The notes under the pieces: model-generated
What the model was told of the DNA's origin: nothing
The model's input: the letters and a program-made list of their open reading frames with translations, nothing else
Databases searched by the model: none
Source of the DNA: Spirochaetota bacterium
GTDB taxonomy: Bacteria > Spirochaetota > UBA4802 > UBA5550
Length of the DNA: 64,000 nt
Assembly (NCBI GenBank): GCA_017999915.1
Contig: JAGNKX010000003.1
Location: 1 to 64,000, forward strand
Direction: 5' to 3'
Shown: positions 1-7,585 of the stretch, piece after piece
Layout of the letters: each line of letters begins with the position of its first letter
Position numbering within the stretch: the stretch's first letter is position 1
Made by a program: the position numbers and the translations under genes

Positions 1-82
1 TAGTAATGACGCTTAAAATATTTGGGGTAAAAAAGAAGGGGCGCGACTAAAATAAAAAACTTCTGAACATGTCAGGAGTTAC

Positions 83-127
83 CTGTGGGCGCTACTGGAC
101 TTGAACCAGTGACCCTCTGCTTGTAAG
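83..127. repeat. Left partial copy of tRNA-Val 3' half (att site of element A)
   Basis: This 45-bp stretch is identical to the 3' half of the intact tRNA-Val at 63202-63274, from the discriminator end through the T arm to the anticodon loop, and then diverges to unrelated sequence. It cannot be a tRNA because the D arm and 5' acceptor strand are missing. Such partial copies are the usual footprint of tyrosine-integrase elements that insert at a tRNA 3' end. It is read as the outer attachment site of element A. A hairpin of the form aactt-ctga...tcag-gagtt precedes it at about 59-80. What lies to its left (1-58) is too short to interpret. Confidence 0.85.
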
Positions 128-352
128 TTGTCCAATCAGAATTTTAGTAGTGTATGTCGTGATTCGTTGCAATGCGTTGATATGTTTTGCAATGAAAAGA
201 TAAACAAATTTCAGAAACTAAACCAATATCAGGGAAGGTCGTTGCTTTACGTTGCTATGAATGGTATTGAGTATGATCCGGCGGACAAAAAAGAGGTCAA
301 AGAATGGATGATAATATTATCGATGTCAGACGACATAAATTTAAAAAAATAA
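128..352 (+). CDS. Small hypothetical protein at the element A boundary
   Basis: A 74-residue frame opens with a TTG exactly where the tRNA-derived repeat ends and overlaps the start of the next gene by about 50 bp. No domain is recognised. The true start could be the internal ATG around 182, and there is no convincing ribosome binding site. The frame may be the truncated end of a gene cut by the att junction. Support is only the open frame and its position directly upstream of a better gene on the same strand. Confidence 0.3.
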   Translation: MSNQNFSSVCRDSLQCVDMFCNEKINKFQKLNQYQGRSLLYVAMNGIEYDPADKKEVKEWMIILSMSDDINLKK

Positions 353-789
353 AGGGTCAATTTGTTAAAGTACCCCACGTACTATTGAAATGGTGGTCGC
401 CGTGGATGGAGAGGCAGTGTAAGGGGTCAAGCATGGCCTATATCCAAATGTTCACATTTATAAACAGGGATAGAAATAATCCTTTCTTTGGGTATGCTTA
501 TCCAACGCATAAGGAACTGAAGAGAAGAATGGCTATAAAAAGCGACAAGAAGATATGGCAGATAATGAAGTTTTTGGTCAGCATCCATTTTCTTGATAGG
601 AAAAAAAGTGGGAGAAAATACTATTACAGGGTAAATGAAGTACCTGAGCCCACGAAGGAGGTTTTAGAATTACATGACGAGCTTAAAAGACTACGGGTGG
701 CGGAAAGAGAGCAACAGTTCGAAAGAGTGAAAGCTATACGGGAAGCAATGCCAATTGATGAGGACTTTCTTTATGGGAAAACAAAATGA
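304..789 (+). CDS. Putative winged-helix DNA-binding / replication-organiser-like protein
   Basis: 161 residues, basic, rich in aromatic residues. Residues about 20-110 run as helix-rich sequence ending in a basic hairpin (KKSGRKYYYRV), which looks like a winged helix-turn-helix as found at the N-terminus of phage replisome organisers and small-element replication proteins. The C-terminus is a charged helix (ELKRLRVAEREQQFERVKAIRE). It is the first substantial gene of element A, so a replication or regulatory role is plausible. The family assignment is inference from pattern only. An uncharacterised HTH regulator is the main alternative. Confidence 0.6.
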   Translation: MDDNIIDVRRHKFKKIKGQFVKVPHVLLKWWSPWMERQCKGSSMAYIQMFTFINRDRNNPFFGYAYPTHKELKRRMAIKSDKKIWQIMKFLVSIHFLDRKKSGRKYYYRVNEVPEPTKEVLELHDELKRLRVAEREQQFERVKAIREAMPIDEDFLYGKTK

Positions 790-1191
790 GGCGCTGAGAC
801 TTTCCATAAAGAACAAGCCGGGATAGATCATTTTCCGAAATACATTTCCATTATTTTTAATACCTTTCCCTTTGTGAATGATTTGTTTTCTTTTTCCCCA
901 AAAATTGATTTCCTGGTCTTATACCCATTGTTTTCCTGAATTTATACAAAATATATAAAAGGGATTATATAAAAGAAATAAAAAAAGAAAAAAATGTGAG
1001 GGGGGTCTAATATCCCCATTATCTAAAATAAAAACGTATATGATGCGTTATGCGAAATAGAAAGGCACCCACACCTTTAATTTGTATATGCGGGGAGTTT
1101 CGGGCAAACAACATTTACAAAGCGGTGGCAGTTCACCGTTAGTAACTTTTTCTTGACAGAATTCATCATCTGTGCTATGTGATAAGAGGTT
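790..1191. other. Non-coding gap in element A
   Basis: About 400 bp without a convincing gene on either strand. The right part is A-rich and contains a short G-run/C-run stem (gggg...cccc near 1003-1018). The minus-strand frame 1077-1436 is the complement of the next real gene. No promoter could be assigned with confidence. Confidence 0.4.
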
Positions 1192-1449
1192 ATGGGAAAA
1201 GTTAAGCTGACTAAAAAAATGTACAAGTGTGCGGCCTTACTAAAACCGGGTACGACCAATACCTTGATTTTAAAGAGCCAATGGGGTTGCAATTTCTGGA
1301 CGGCACAATCCCGCTTGAAAAGATTGAAGAGTCTGAAAGTCATTGAAACAGAAATAGCACACGACCCCGTGACCGGCAGATTTTCCGGGATCGATATTAT
1401 AAGAATCAATCCCTTCACCGAAAGAGGAGCTGACACAGAGGATGATTGA
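1192..1449 (+). CDS. Small winged-helix-like protein
   Basis: 85 residues, basic. The middle (about residues 30-75) has a helix-turn-helix-like run (WTAQSRLKRLKSLKVI) followed by a two-strand wing ending IDIIRI, which is the outline of a winged-helix DNA-binding domain. The stop codon overlaps the start of the next gene (ATGATTGA), so the two are translationally coupled. No specific family is recognised. A regulator of element A is a reasonable guess. Confidence 0.55.
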   Translation: MGKVKLTKKMYKCAALLKPGTTNTLILKSQWGCNFWTAQSRLKRLKSLKVIETEIAHDPVTGRFSGIDIIRINPFTERGADTEDD

Positions 1450-1648
1450 GCATTTGGAAATGGAGCTGGCGTCGATAAACCGATCCATTCGGCACCTTGC
1501 CGAGGTATTAGATGACAGGTCGCGGTTTGCCAAGAATGAGTGGGTAAGGAATCAAATGCGGATCATTACAATGGACATAAAAGAATTGATGGGCGTCAGG
1601 CATGACCTGTTGAAGCAAATTAAAAATGCGAAGGTGGAAGGAGGATGA
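1442..1648 (+). CDS. Small coiled-coil hypothetical protein
   Basis: 68 residues, largely alpha-helical with heptad-like spacing (MELASINRSIRHL, MDIKELMGVRHDLLKQIK). It begins inside the stop codon region of the preceding winged-helix gene, so the pair form one transcriptional unit. No enzyme motif is present. It may be a partner or oligomerisation subunit of its neighbour. The function is unknown. Confidence 0.5.
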   Translation: MIEHLEMELASINRSIRHLAEVLDDRSRFAKNEWVRNQMRIITMDIKELMGVRHDLLKQIKNAKVEGG

Positions 1649-1708
1649 GCAAGTTTTAGTAACAGGTAATAATCTGCTATAAGCAGAAGACATAACGATA
1701 GATTCAAA

Positions 1709-1850
1709 GGCGGAGTAGCACCCGCCGAATCAATCGGAGCAATCGGTCGCAGAAATAGACCACGCATATCAGGTGGTCTTGACTTTGATTTCGGGCGACC
1801 GATTGCTCAAGGAAAAGACCGTGCTACCCTGTATGCGTGGTCTTTTTATT
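1709..1850 (+). ncRNA. Candidate structured RNA / attenuator with terminator
   Basis: Several nested complementary segments are visible. ggcgg 1709-1713 pairs with ccgcc 1722-1726. A 14-bp arm at 1737-1750 pairs perfectly with 1795-1808. Inside that, agaccac 1757-1763 pairs with 1773-1779. The same segment, extended to 12 bases (1757-1768), is also perfectly complementary to 1832-1843, which is followed by a T-rich run. One strand can thus pair with either of two partners, the layout expected of an attenuator or a self-contained regulatory RNA. It matches no RNA family I recognise. It lies between the 1442 gene and the membrane-protein gene at 1897. Confidence 0.45.
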
Positions 1851-1896
1851 TCGGAAAGGGAATATTGAAGCAAAGATAATTGAAGGAGCTCGGGTC

Positions 1897-2202
1897 ATGA
1901 AAACAAGTGTAAAGTTAATCATCATGGTGATTTCAATGTTTATTGCAGTTGCTTTACTTACGAACTTTTCTCTGTCACTTAGTCTAGGGCTTTGGAGCCC
2001 GGCGGAATATGAAAAGTGTTTTGGCGGATGTGTTGATTCGATACAGAAGTATTTGCTGGAATTAGGTCTGACTAAAAAAGAAGTAATGGAAGTGACACGG
2101 GATTGTGCCATTAGGGAAAAATGCTCGAACATTTGTCAGGGGGCCTTAGAGTTGAAACAGTTGAGAAAAGAGGGTCATGGTGTTGAAAAAATAATAGAGT
2201 AA
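1897..2202 (+). CDS. Small membrane-anchored Cys-containing protein
   Basis: 101 residues. The start at 1897 is chosen because a GGAG box lies just upstream and the protein then begins MKTSVK followed by a hydrophobic segment (about residues 6-27), a signal anchor. The rest is a short extracytoplasmic domain with five cysteines (CFGGC, CAIREKCSNIC), probably disulfide-bonded. The reading frame is open further upstream to 1837, but that part would encode the terminator region. No family is recognised. It is followed by another membrane protein on the same strand. Confidence 0.55.
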   Translation: MKTSVKLIIMVISMFIAVALLTNFSLSLSLGLWSPAEYEKCFGGCVDSIQKYLLELGLTKKEVMEVTRDCAIREKCSNICQGALELKQLRKEGHGVEKIIE

Positions 2203-2254
2203 ACTCCAATGTGGATCATGTAGTGGTTTTATTATTAAAAGAGGTATTTCGACA

Positions 2255-3379
2255 ATGAAAAATCAATCCAGCAACGACCAAATTAATAAGTCAGGAATTT
2301 TTATTATAAGAATTATTCAATGGATTCTTGTGATATTTTGTTTATTTTTGGGTATTGGTTTTATTGCCGATGGACTGATAATATCAACGATCGTCACGTT
2401 CGCTTTATTACTATTTATTTTGCCTGCGATCGAAAGATTTTATAAAGCAAAACTGCCGTTCTTGCAACCATTCTATCGAAGATTTATAATTGGGGTTATT
2501 ATTTTTATTGCTGGGTTAGGAATAGAGGCTAAAACAACAGGTTATGAGGCTGTCAAGCTTACGCTTGATAAAGAACCTGCTGAAATTATTTTTATGCCTG
2601 AGTATGTTTTTTCGGGTCAAGTCGGCGGCAATGAAACGCGATTAACTATGAATGGAAAAAAAATAGAAAGTTCCAATGGCAAATTCAGAATAACTGTCCC
2701 CTTAATAAAGGGCGAGAATAAATTTTATTTTATTTTAGAAGGTTATAGCCGCAACAACAGAAAGGGCATTGAGAAGATTGAAAAGTCATATAAAATAAAA
2801 TATCTTACAACAGATGAATATTTTGAGAGCATTTATAATGCGGCTGAAAAGAGTTTTAGAAATAAGGAATATAATGAAGCGTTGAAAATTCTTACGAAAA
2901 TTTCACAAAATTCAAAATACAATGAATCAGGTATTAAATTAAGAAAAATGATAGAGAAAGAAATTGAAAAAAATGAAAGTGTATCAAATGCAAAAATAAT
3001 TCATGATGATAAGGTATGTGATGAAGTTGACTTGTATAAATCAATCAAGACCCTGAAGGATGCGTCAGGCCATGAGATGGGACATTCATGGGTTGAGAGA
3101 CGCCTAAGCATCAATGAATGCAATAATAAAGAGATTATGTTTAGGGTGTTGGAAAAATATTATCGGGAAAAAATCGGTAAAGAGTATGGGAAACAACTAA
3201 TATTTTTCTACACAACAAGATTTGCTAAGGCATGGAATTCAAATCAATTTTGTTGGATCGGGAGTATTCGGAGAATACCTGTTGGCAACGAGAAAATTCA
3301 ATTGATATTCCAAACTGATTACGATGCCCAAACGAAAATGTACAATAACCAGCATGATAAATTTGTCGATGCTGATTAA
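2255..3379 (+). CDS. Membrane protein with large soluble C-terminal domain
   Basis: 374 residues. The N-terminus has about three transmembrane helices (residues 13-30, 32-58 and 74-92), then a beta-rich segment (about 95-175) and a helical, TPR-like stretch containing NKEYNEALKILTKI (about 190-240), then a C-terminal domain. No known family is recognised. The layout (membrane anchor, beta domain, degenerate TPR) resembles sensor or envelope proteins. A GAGG box precedes the ATG. It is the last gene before the recombinase module of element A. Confidence 0.6.
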   Translation: MKNQSSNDQINKSGIFIIRIIQWILVIFCLFLGIGFIADGLIISTIVTFALLLFILPAIERFYKAKLPFLQPFYRRFIIGVIIFIAGLGIEAKTTGYEAVKLTLDKEPAEIIFMPEYVFSGQVGGNETRLTMNGKKIESSNGKFRITVPLIKGENKFYFILEGYSRNNRKGIEKIEKSYKIKYLTTDEYFESIYNAAEKSFRNKEYNEALKILTKISQNSKYNESGIKLRKMIEKEIEKNESVSNAKIIHDDKVCDEVDLYKSIKTLKDASGHEMGHSWVERRLSINECNNKEIMFRVLEKYYREKIGKEYGKQLIFFYTTRFAKAWNSNQFCWIGSIRRIPVGNEKIQLIFQTDYDAQTKMYNNQHDKFVDAD

Positions 3380-3421
3380 AAAATTTACAAAAATATTTGC
3401 CGGTTTTAAGGAGTTTTAGTA

Positions 3422-3455
3422 TATTTACTACATAACATTTCTTATGTAGTAAATA
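3422..3455. promoter_or_regulatory. Perfect 14-bp palindrome with 6-bp centre (dif-like site)
   Basis: Two perfect 14-bp inverted arms, 3422-3435 and 3442-3455, flank the 6-bp centre catttc. The right arm contains TTATGTAGTAA. Xer sites (dif) have 11-bp arms around a 6-bp spacer, with the XerD arm beginning TTATGT, so geometry and arm sequence both fit. The site ends 3 bp before the start codon of a Xer-like recombinase, so it could be that enzyme's recombination site or an autoregulatory operator. Confidence 0.6.
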
Positions 3456-3458
3456 ATA

Positions 3459-4319
3459 ATGGGCAAAAAAGACGACAAAATTCCGGTAATTAGAGCGGCT
3501 GACATTCGGGTACAAAAGAAATCCCCGTTTAGAAATAAGGCCCTGAGCAAAAATTCTATTATCACTTACAGCGCTGCTGTAAAGGGGTTTGATAAGTTTG
3601 TAAAAGATATTCACGCCGATTATAACGTCGTCACAATCGATCAGTGGTTGAAGAAGTATCGGAACCCCAACACTTATAACCTGAAATTACAGGCCCTCAA
3701 AGAGTATATATTAAAGCAATATGAAGATGAACCACCGGAAGTTAAAATGAAGCTGGTGGAGGCCCTTGAATCAATAAAAAGACGGAAGCCACAAAAGGCA
3801 GTTATGGAAGATGACTATCTTTCCATTGAGAAGGTCGAGGAACTGGCGAGCCTTGCAAAGCCGCTAACTGCCTGTTTCATCCTGGCGTTGTTTTGGACCG
3901 GGTGCAGGGTATCTGAGCTAACCAATATCAAAATAATCGATTGTAGGGCAAATGGGAAGGTCTCAATAAGGATCAGACAGGGGAAGGGGAACAAAGAGCG
4001 CGAAGTTTATATGCCAAGAACCGTTTATGATCGCATCAGGGAAGAGTTTCAAGGAAAGGAATACCTCTTTGAAACCAGGGCAGGAACTCCTTATCACAGG
4101 CGAAATGTATCAAAAACAATCGCAAAAGAAGCGCGGGAAAAGATGGAGCTTGATATTTCTGCTCATACCCTGAGACATTCAAAGGCCATGTATTTAAAAA
4201 ATGTGAGGGGTCTGTCAGCCGATCAGATCGCAAAAGCATTGGGGCATAGTAGCCCATTGACGACATTGCAGCATTATTTTCATGGCACACCGACGGCGGA
4301 GGAACAGGGTATTGAGTAG
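3459..4319 (+). CDS. Xer-like tyrosine recombinase
   Basis: 286 residues, the size of XerC/XerD-type enzymes. An N-terminal SAM-like core-binding domain (about 30-115) precedes the catalytic domain. All catalytic residues are visible: R150 in GCRVSEL, K176 in GKGNKE, H236 and R239 in HTLRH, H263 in LGHSS and Y273 in HYF. The start ATG abuts the palindrome at 3422-3455 and has no good Shine-Dalgarno sequence, whereas a strong AAGGAG lies about 45 bp upstream before the palindrome. It is not an integron integrase because the extra IntI segment is absent. It could resolve dimers, invert DNA or act as a second integrase of element A. Confidence 0.9.
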   Translation: MGKKDDKIPVIRAADIRVQKKSPFRNKALSKNSIITYSAAVKGFDKFVKDIHADYNVVTIDQWLKKYRNPNTYNLKLQALKEYILKQYEDEPPEVKMKLVEALESIKRRKPQKAVMEDDYLSIEKVEELASLAKPLTACFILALFWTGCRVSELTNIKIIDCRANGKVSIRIRQGKGNKEREVYMPRTVYDRIREEFQGKEYLFETRAGTPYHRRNVSKTIAKEAREKMELDISAHTLRHSKAMYLKNVRGLSADQIAKALGHSSPLTTLQHYFHGTPTAEEQGIE

Positions 4320-4579
4320 TAAAATTTCGTATATATGGGGAAGAAAGGTAACAGGTATGACATCCCTGAGCGGGTATGAAAATGGCATAAGGAGAATTAA
4401 GAAAGGTATAAGCTTTTCAATGAAAAATGAGTGAAAAAGCACAGTCTTTTAGGAGGCAAGAAAAATCAATTCTGAGCACTCTTGAATAGCCTTTGAATTT
4501 TAGGAAAGCCGAGACAGACCAAGCAGTATCGACGAAGTAGAACTCTCACTTTCCAATTTATCTTATTGTGAGGTAAGTT

Positions 4580-4912
4580 GTGAAAACTATTTCGTCGTGC
4601 AGTGACCTACCAGTTAATTCTCAAAAGAACAATTACTTACTTGTAGAGTCGGAACAGAAACCGGAAAAGATTTTTGTCACCTCAAGACAATTATCTGAAA
4701 TGATCGGTATGCCGGTTTATACGATTCGCCAGAAAGCGCGGGAAGGTGTTTTCCCGGTGTATGGGGTGACAGAGAAAGGTTATTTATTTAAGGTTGCCGA
4801 GATTGTAAAAATCATCGAGGGTACTAAAATTAAGTTGAAATCAGGGGGCAACGTTGTGAAGATGCAAGAGCAACGTTGCAATGACCTTCCCGGTGGCAAG
4901 GGAGGTCAATAA
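4580..4912 (+). CDS. Excisionase-like HTH protein of element A
   Basis: 110 residues. Residues about 33-80 (VTSRQLSEMIGMPVYTIRQKAREG followed by a short wing) have the AlpA/MerR-type helix-turn-helix of excisionase-family proteins. The stop codon overlaps the integrase start by one base (TAATG), so the two are coupled. The family role is to direct excision and regulate the integrase. The C-terminal 30 residues are basic and not recognised. A similar, shorter protein accompanies the integrase of element B (7366-7545). Confidence 0.75.
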   Translation: MKTISSCSDLPVNSQKNNYLLVESEQKPEKIFVTSRQLSEMIGMPVYTIRQKAREGVFPVYGVTEKGYLFKVAEIVKIIEGTKIKLKSGGNVVKMQEQRCNDLPGGKGGQ

Positions 4913-6000
4913 TGCCTTTTCTAGAACATAAGAATCAAAATCGGACTCATGGTAGAACGCGGTATCGTTTTTATTTGCAGCATAATAATAAAAAGTACCG
5001 TAATACGGTTGTAGTTTATCGGACAACCGTTGAAAGGGTTTACCATGAGTGGGTAAGGTCAATCATGGACGGCACGATTGTCAATCGTGACCGGAAGCTC
5101 TTTGAAATAATCGATTTATATTTGGCTTATATTGCAGAACGGAAGCCAGAGAAATATTTTAAATTGCATCGGAAAGAATTAACGCTTTTTGGACAATTCT
5201 TTCGGGACATTCATGAGGATGTAAAGGTCATTGAAATTAAACGTGCCCATATTAAAGATTTCAAAGAATGGCGCAGAAAGCATTCGCTTGTTCTTCACAA
5301 GAGGGAAATATCAGTCCGTGCGGTAAACGAATCAGTCAGCGTCCTGTCTGTCTTTTTCAACTGGTGCATTGATCGAGAGTATTACACCCGGTCGAATCCC
5401 GCCTCGCGGTGCAAAGATTCGGAAGATAATTTTAGGCTTGTCATTCTGAACCCGGCTCAGATTGCTGAGCTGCTCAGCAAGGCAAAGGACTGTAAAGATG
5501 GTTGGCTGTATACAGGGGTCGTGCTCGCTCTTTTTGCCGGGTTAAGAAAGAAAGAAGTTTTAGAGCTGCAATGGGGGGATATAGACCCGTATCAAGGTGT
5601 CATTAATCTCCGTGCAGTGGCGACAAAGAGCAAGAAGCAAAGGACGATTCCGCTCCCTGGGTTTCTTGAAAATCATCTATCAGGGATCGAGAGGGAAGGT
5701 GAGTGGGTTCTCATGGATCACGGCACAAGGGTCAGGGCGGATCGATTCTGGTACAAGTGGGAACGGTTTCGGGATTCCCTGTCATTCGCAACCCTTCCCA
5801 ATGGGTTGACATTGACGTTTCATGACCTCAGGCACGTGTATGCCCAATCGCTCAGGGACGCAGGGGTCAACCTAGGAGACATCCAAGCCTATATGGGGCA
5901 TTCGTCAGTCGAATTGACTATCAGGAGGTACGCACAGCGCGGTGGAGAAGATGGGAGGGCAAAGGTAGACAGATTGACCGAAGTCTATCATGTACACTAG
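4912..6000 (+). CDS. Tyrosine integrase of element A
   Basis: 362 residues. The order is an N-terminal arm-binding region (1-60), a core-binding domain (about 60-170) and a catalytic domain with R212 (AGLRKKEV), a Lys near 239-241, H304 and R307 (HDLRH), H330 (MGHSS) and Y340 (RRYAQ). This is a complete active-site set of phage-type integrases. It ends about 95 bp before the middle tRNA-Val copy, the usual position next to the attachment site. It resembles the element B integrase in length and motif context but differs in sequence. Confidence 0.92.
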   Translation: MPFLEHKNQNRTHGRTRYRFYLQHNNKKYRNTVVVYRTTVERVYHEWVRSIMDGTIVNRDRKLFEIIDLYLAYIAERKPEKYFKLHRKELTLFGQFFRDIHEDVKVIEIKRAHIKDFKEWRRKHSLVLHKREISVRAVNESVSVLSVFFNWCIDREYYTRSNPASRCKDSEDNFRLVILNPAQIAELLSKAKDCKDGWLYTGVVLALFAGLRKKEVLELQWGDIDPYQGVINLRAVATKSKKQRTIPLPGFLENHLSGIEREGEWVLMDHGTRVRADRFWYKWERFRDSLSFATLPNGLTLTFHDLRHVYAQSLRDAGVNLGDIQAYMGHSSVELTIRRYAQRGGEDGRAKVDRLTEVYHVH

Positions 6001-6095
6001 GGGCTGAGCGGACAAAAAAGTGGACAACCAAAGGTATGAGAGGCTTTTTAGTGATGGGTCTGAAACTGTAACCCCTGAATTTATCAAGGGTTATC
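6001..6095. other. Element A right end with repeated ggacaa boxes and hairpin
   Basis: Between the integrase stop and the middle att core are two ggacaa boxes (about 6009 and 6022). A further copy sits in inverted orientation right at the left att site (ttgtcc, 127-132). These are candidate integrase arm sites. A stem-loop of the form gtaacccctga...tcaagggtta occupies 6068-6094. On the minus strand it would follow the tRNA-derived sequence like a terminator. Confidence 0.4.
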
Positions 6096-6144
6096 TGTGG
6101 GCGCTACTGGACTTGAACCAGTGACCCTCTGCTTGTAAGGCAGA
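6096..6144. repeat. Middle partial tRNA-Val copy (junction of elements A and B)
   Basis: About 49 bp identical to the 3' half of the tRNA-Val at 63202-63274, extending slightly further into the anticodon stem (through gcaga) than the left copy. It lacks the D arm and acceptor 5' strand. It forms the boundary between two elements, each with an integrase whose stop codon lies within about 100 bp of it. It is therefore read as attL of element B and the inner att site of element A. Confidence 0.88.
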
Positions 6145-6155
6145 AGTTTTCTCTC

Positions 6156-6183
6156 GTAACCCCTGAAAAAATCAAGGGTTACG
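6156..6183. repeat. Second copy of the att-flanking hairpin
   Basis: The 28-bp stem-loop gtaacccctga...tcaagggttac at 6156-6183 is nearly identical to the one at 6068-6095 on the other side of the tRNA-derived core. The stem bases are conserved and most differences are in the loop. Possible roles are transcription terminators shielding the att site, or recombinase/accessory-protein binding sites. Confidence 0.5.
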
Positions 6184-6189
6184 ATTTTC

Positions 6190-6207
6190 TTGTGACATTC
6201 TTGTGAC
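6190..6207. promoter_or_regulatory. Paired TTGTGAC repeats, left end of element B
   Basis: Two direct copies of TTGTGAC at 6190-6196 and 6201-6207, period 11 bp. An identical pair with the same period occurs at 63031-63048 inside the other end of element B. This symmetry is what integrase arm-type or excisionase sites look like. The assignment is inferred from position and spacing. Confidence 0.55.
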
Positions 6208-6235
6208 GCGATTTAGAAAAGCAGGAGGTAAATTG

Positions 6236-7297
6236 TCAATTTACCTTGGGCTCAATGATATTGACGATACGGTTTACCTTGGAAACCCCGTCGAATCCAC
6301 CTGCCTGTGCATATCGCATGTGTGTCACTACTGGCGAACTGTGTCCGAGAAAGTGCTGTACGTCATCCAGACTGACTCCCGAGTCACGCATAAGCCCTGC
6401 ATAAATGTGTCGTAAGTCATGCACGGTTAAGCGATCAACTGTTAAATTGTCCTTGAAAGACAAGGTTTCTCGAAACTCTTTGAAATGTCTCTTTAGCGTA
6501 GAGTCTGAGATAGTAATCACTTTTTCGGATGTATGTTCGAGTTTGATAAGATAATCGAACAGCAGATCAGGCATAGGGATAGATCGCATTTTTTTCGATT
6601 TTGAATTTTCGGCACGAATTTCAATGTGCCTGGTCTCAAAATCAATATCATCCCATTTTAATCGCATCATTTCTCTTTTCCGTAAGCCTGTAAAAACACC
6701 AAGCATTACGACAGTATGAAGACCCCCGAATTGTACAGACTTTTTAAGGAGTTCGACAATCTGCGCTCCATTAAGTCTGACATGGCGAAAATTTTGTTCA
6801 TTTTTTCTCAATTGAGTGCAGGGGCTTACTTTATTGTAATACTCATGCCGTATGCACCACGAAAAAAACGAACTCAAAATGTTCAGGTCTTTATTCAGTG
6901 TAGATCGAGAGACTTTTCCATTTCGCCCTTCTTGCTCAGCCCGCCATGCGAGATAGCGTTCGATATGGCATCGCTTGATTTCGATCAGATATTCGTTTTG
7001 AAAGAACTTTTTAAGCCTGTTGGCAAAAAAGACAACTTCGGTCTTGTACTGTTTGTTAGACTTATGTACCCGGACAAATTCTTGCAGGTAACGTTCGAAC
7101 AATTCGAATAGTAAATTGTCTCCGCCACTACTTCCCGCCTGGCACATTTCGACCCATTCAGCGAATTTGCGGGGTGCTTCAATGCTTCGACAAACAACTC
7201 GTTCCCGAAAACGTTGACCATTGTAACTTGCATCGAAGTAGTATTTTGTTTTACCAGCAGGTACTCCTTTTTGGTTATGATCTTTATAGTAAGGCAT
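6236..7297 (-). CDS. Tyrosine integrase of element B
   Basis: 353 residues. An N-terminal arm-binding region is followed by a core-binding domain and the catalytic domain with R206 (TGLRKREM), a Lys near 234, H293 and R296 (HDLRH), H319 (LGHSS) and Y329 (MRYAQ). The stop codon lies about 90 bp from the middle att copy, so it is oriented toward its own att site. A 21-bp palindrome (6226-6246, arms of 10 bp) overlaps the stop codon. The integrase of element A (4912-6000) has the same architecture, which fits both elements using the same tRNA-Val target. Confidence 0.92.
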   Translation of the reverse strand: MPYYKDHNQKGVPAGKTKYYFDASYNGQRFRERVVCRSIEAPRKFAEWVEMCQAGSSGGDNLLFELFERYLQEFVRVHKSNKQYKTEVVFFANRLKKFFQNEYLIEIKRCHIERYLAWRAEQEGRNGKVSRSTLNKDLNILSSFFSWCIRHEYYNKVSPCTQLRKNEQNFRHVRLNGAQIVELLKKSVQFGGLHTVVMLGVFTGLRKREMMRLKWDDIDFETRHIEIRAENSKSKKMRSIPMPDLLFDYLIKLEHTSEKVITISDSTLKRHFKEFRETLSFKDNLTVDRLTVHDLRHIYAGLMRDSGVSLDDVQHFLGHSSPVVTHMRYAQAGGFDGVSKVNRIVNIIEPKVN

Positions 7298-7365
7298 AAT
7301 CTCATTTCCTCCTTGGCGAGATTACACCATCAGCACCTATATTATAATAGGTATAGTGTTTATCG

Positions 7366-7545
7366 TCAATCAATTTTACCACTCTCTTTAATACAGTTAA
7401 TTACTTCTTCTTTATCAAAGAGGAATGTGTTATTTACCTTATAGGCAGGTATTAATTTCCGTCTCGCCATTTTTCTGATAGTGTAGGGTGGTATTGATAT
7501 TATTTCAGATAATTCATTTGTTTTAATTAATTGTTTTTTATCCAT
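7366..7545 (-). CDS. Excisionase-like small HTH protein of element B
   Basis: 59 residues. The sequence begins MDKKQLIKTNELSEI and continues IPPYTIRKMARR, a helix-turn-helix of the excisionase/AlpA type, followed by a short wing and a helix (DKEEVINCIKE). The ATG is at 7545. It lies just upstream of the element B integrase on the same strand, matching the arrangement at 4580-6000. It probably directs excision of element B and tunes integrase expression. Confidence 0.7.
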   Translation of the reverse strand: MDKKQLIKTNELSEIISIPPYTIRKMARRKLIPAYKVNNTFLFDKEEVINCIKESGKID

Positions 7546-7585
7546 TACTGTACCTCATTTTATGTATTCTAAAGAATTTTTAATA

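Noticed and set aside
83-127. Possible extra tRNA genes at 83-127 and 6096-6144
   Set aside because: Both copies hold only the 3' half of the tRNA-Val. The D arm and the 5' acceptor strand are absent, so they cannot fold into a tRNA.
3459-4319. Xer-like recombinase as the integron integrase for the cassette array
   Set aside because: The extra IntI segment near the catalytic domain is missing, and the gene is in another element about 41 kb away from the array.
6716-7111. 131-codon plus-strand frame inside the element B integrase
   Set aside because: It is antisense to a complete integrase with all catalytic residues. Treated as a shadow, as are the long antisense frames in addA, addB, the RM and the helicase genes.
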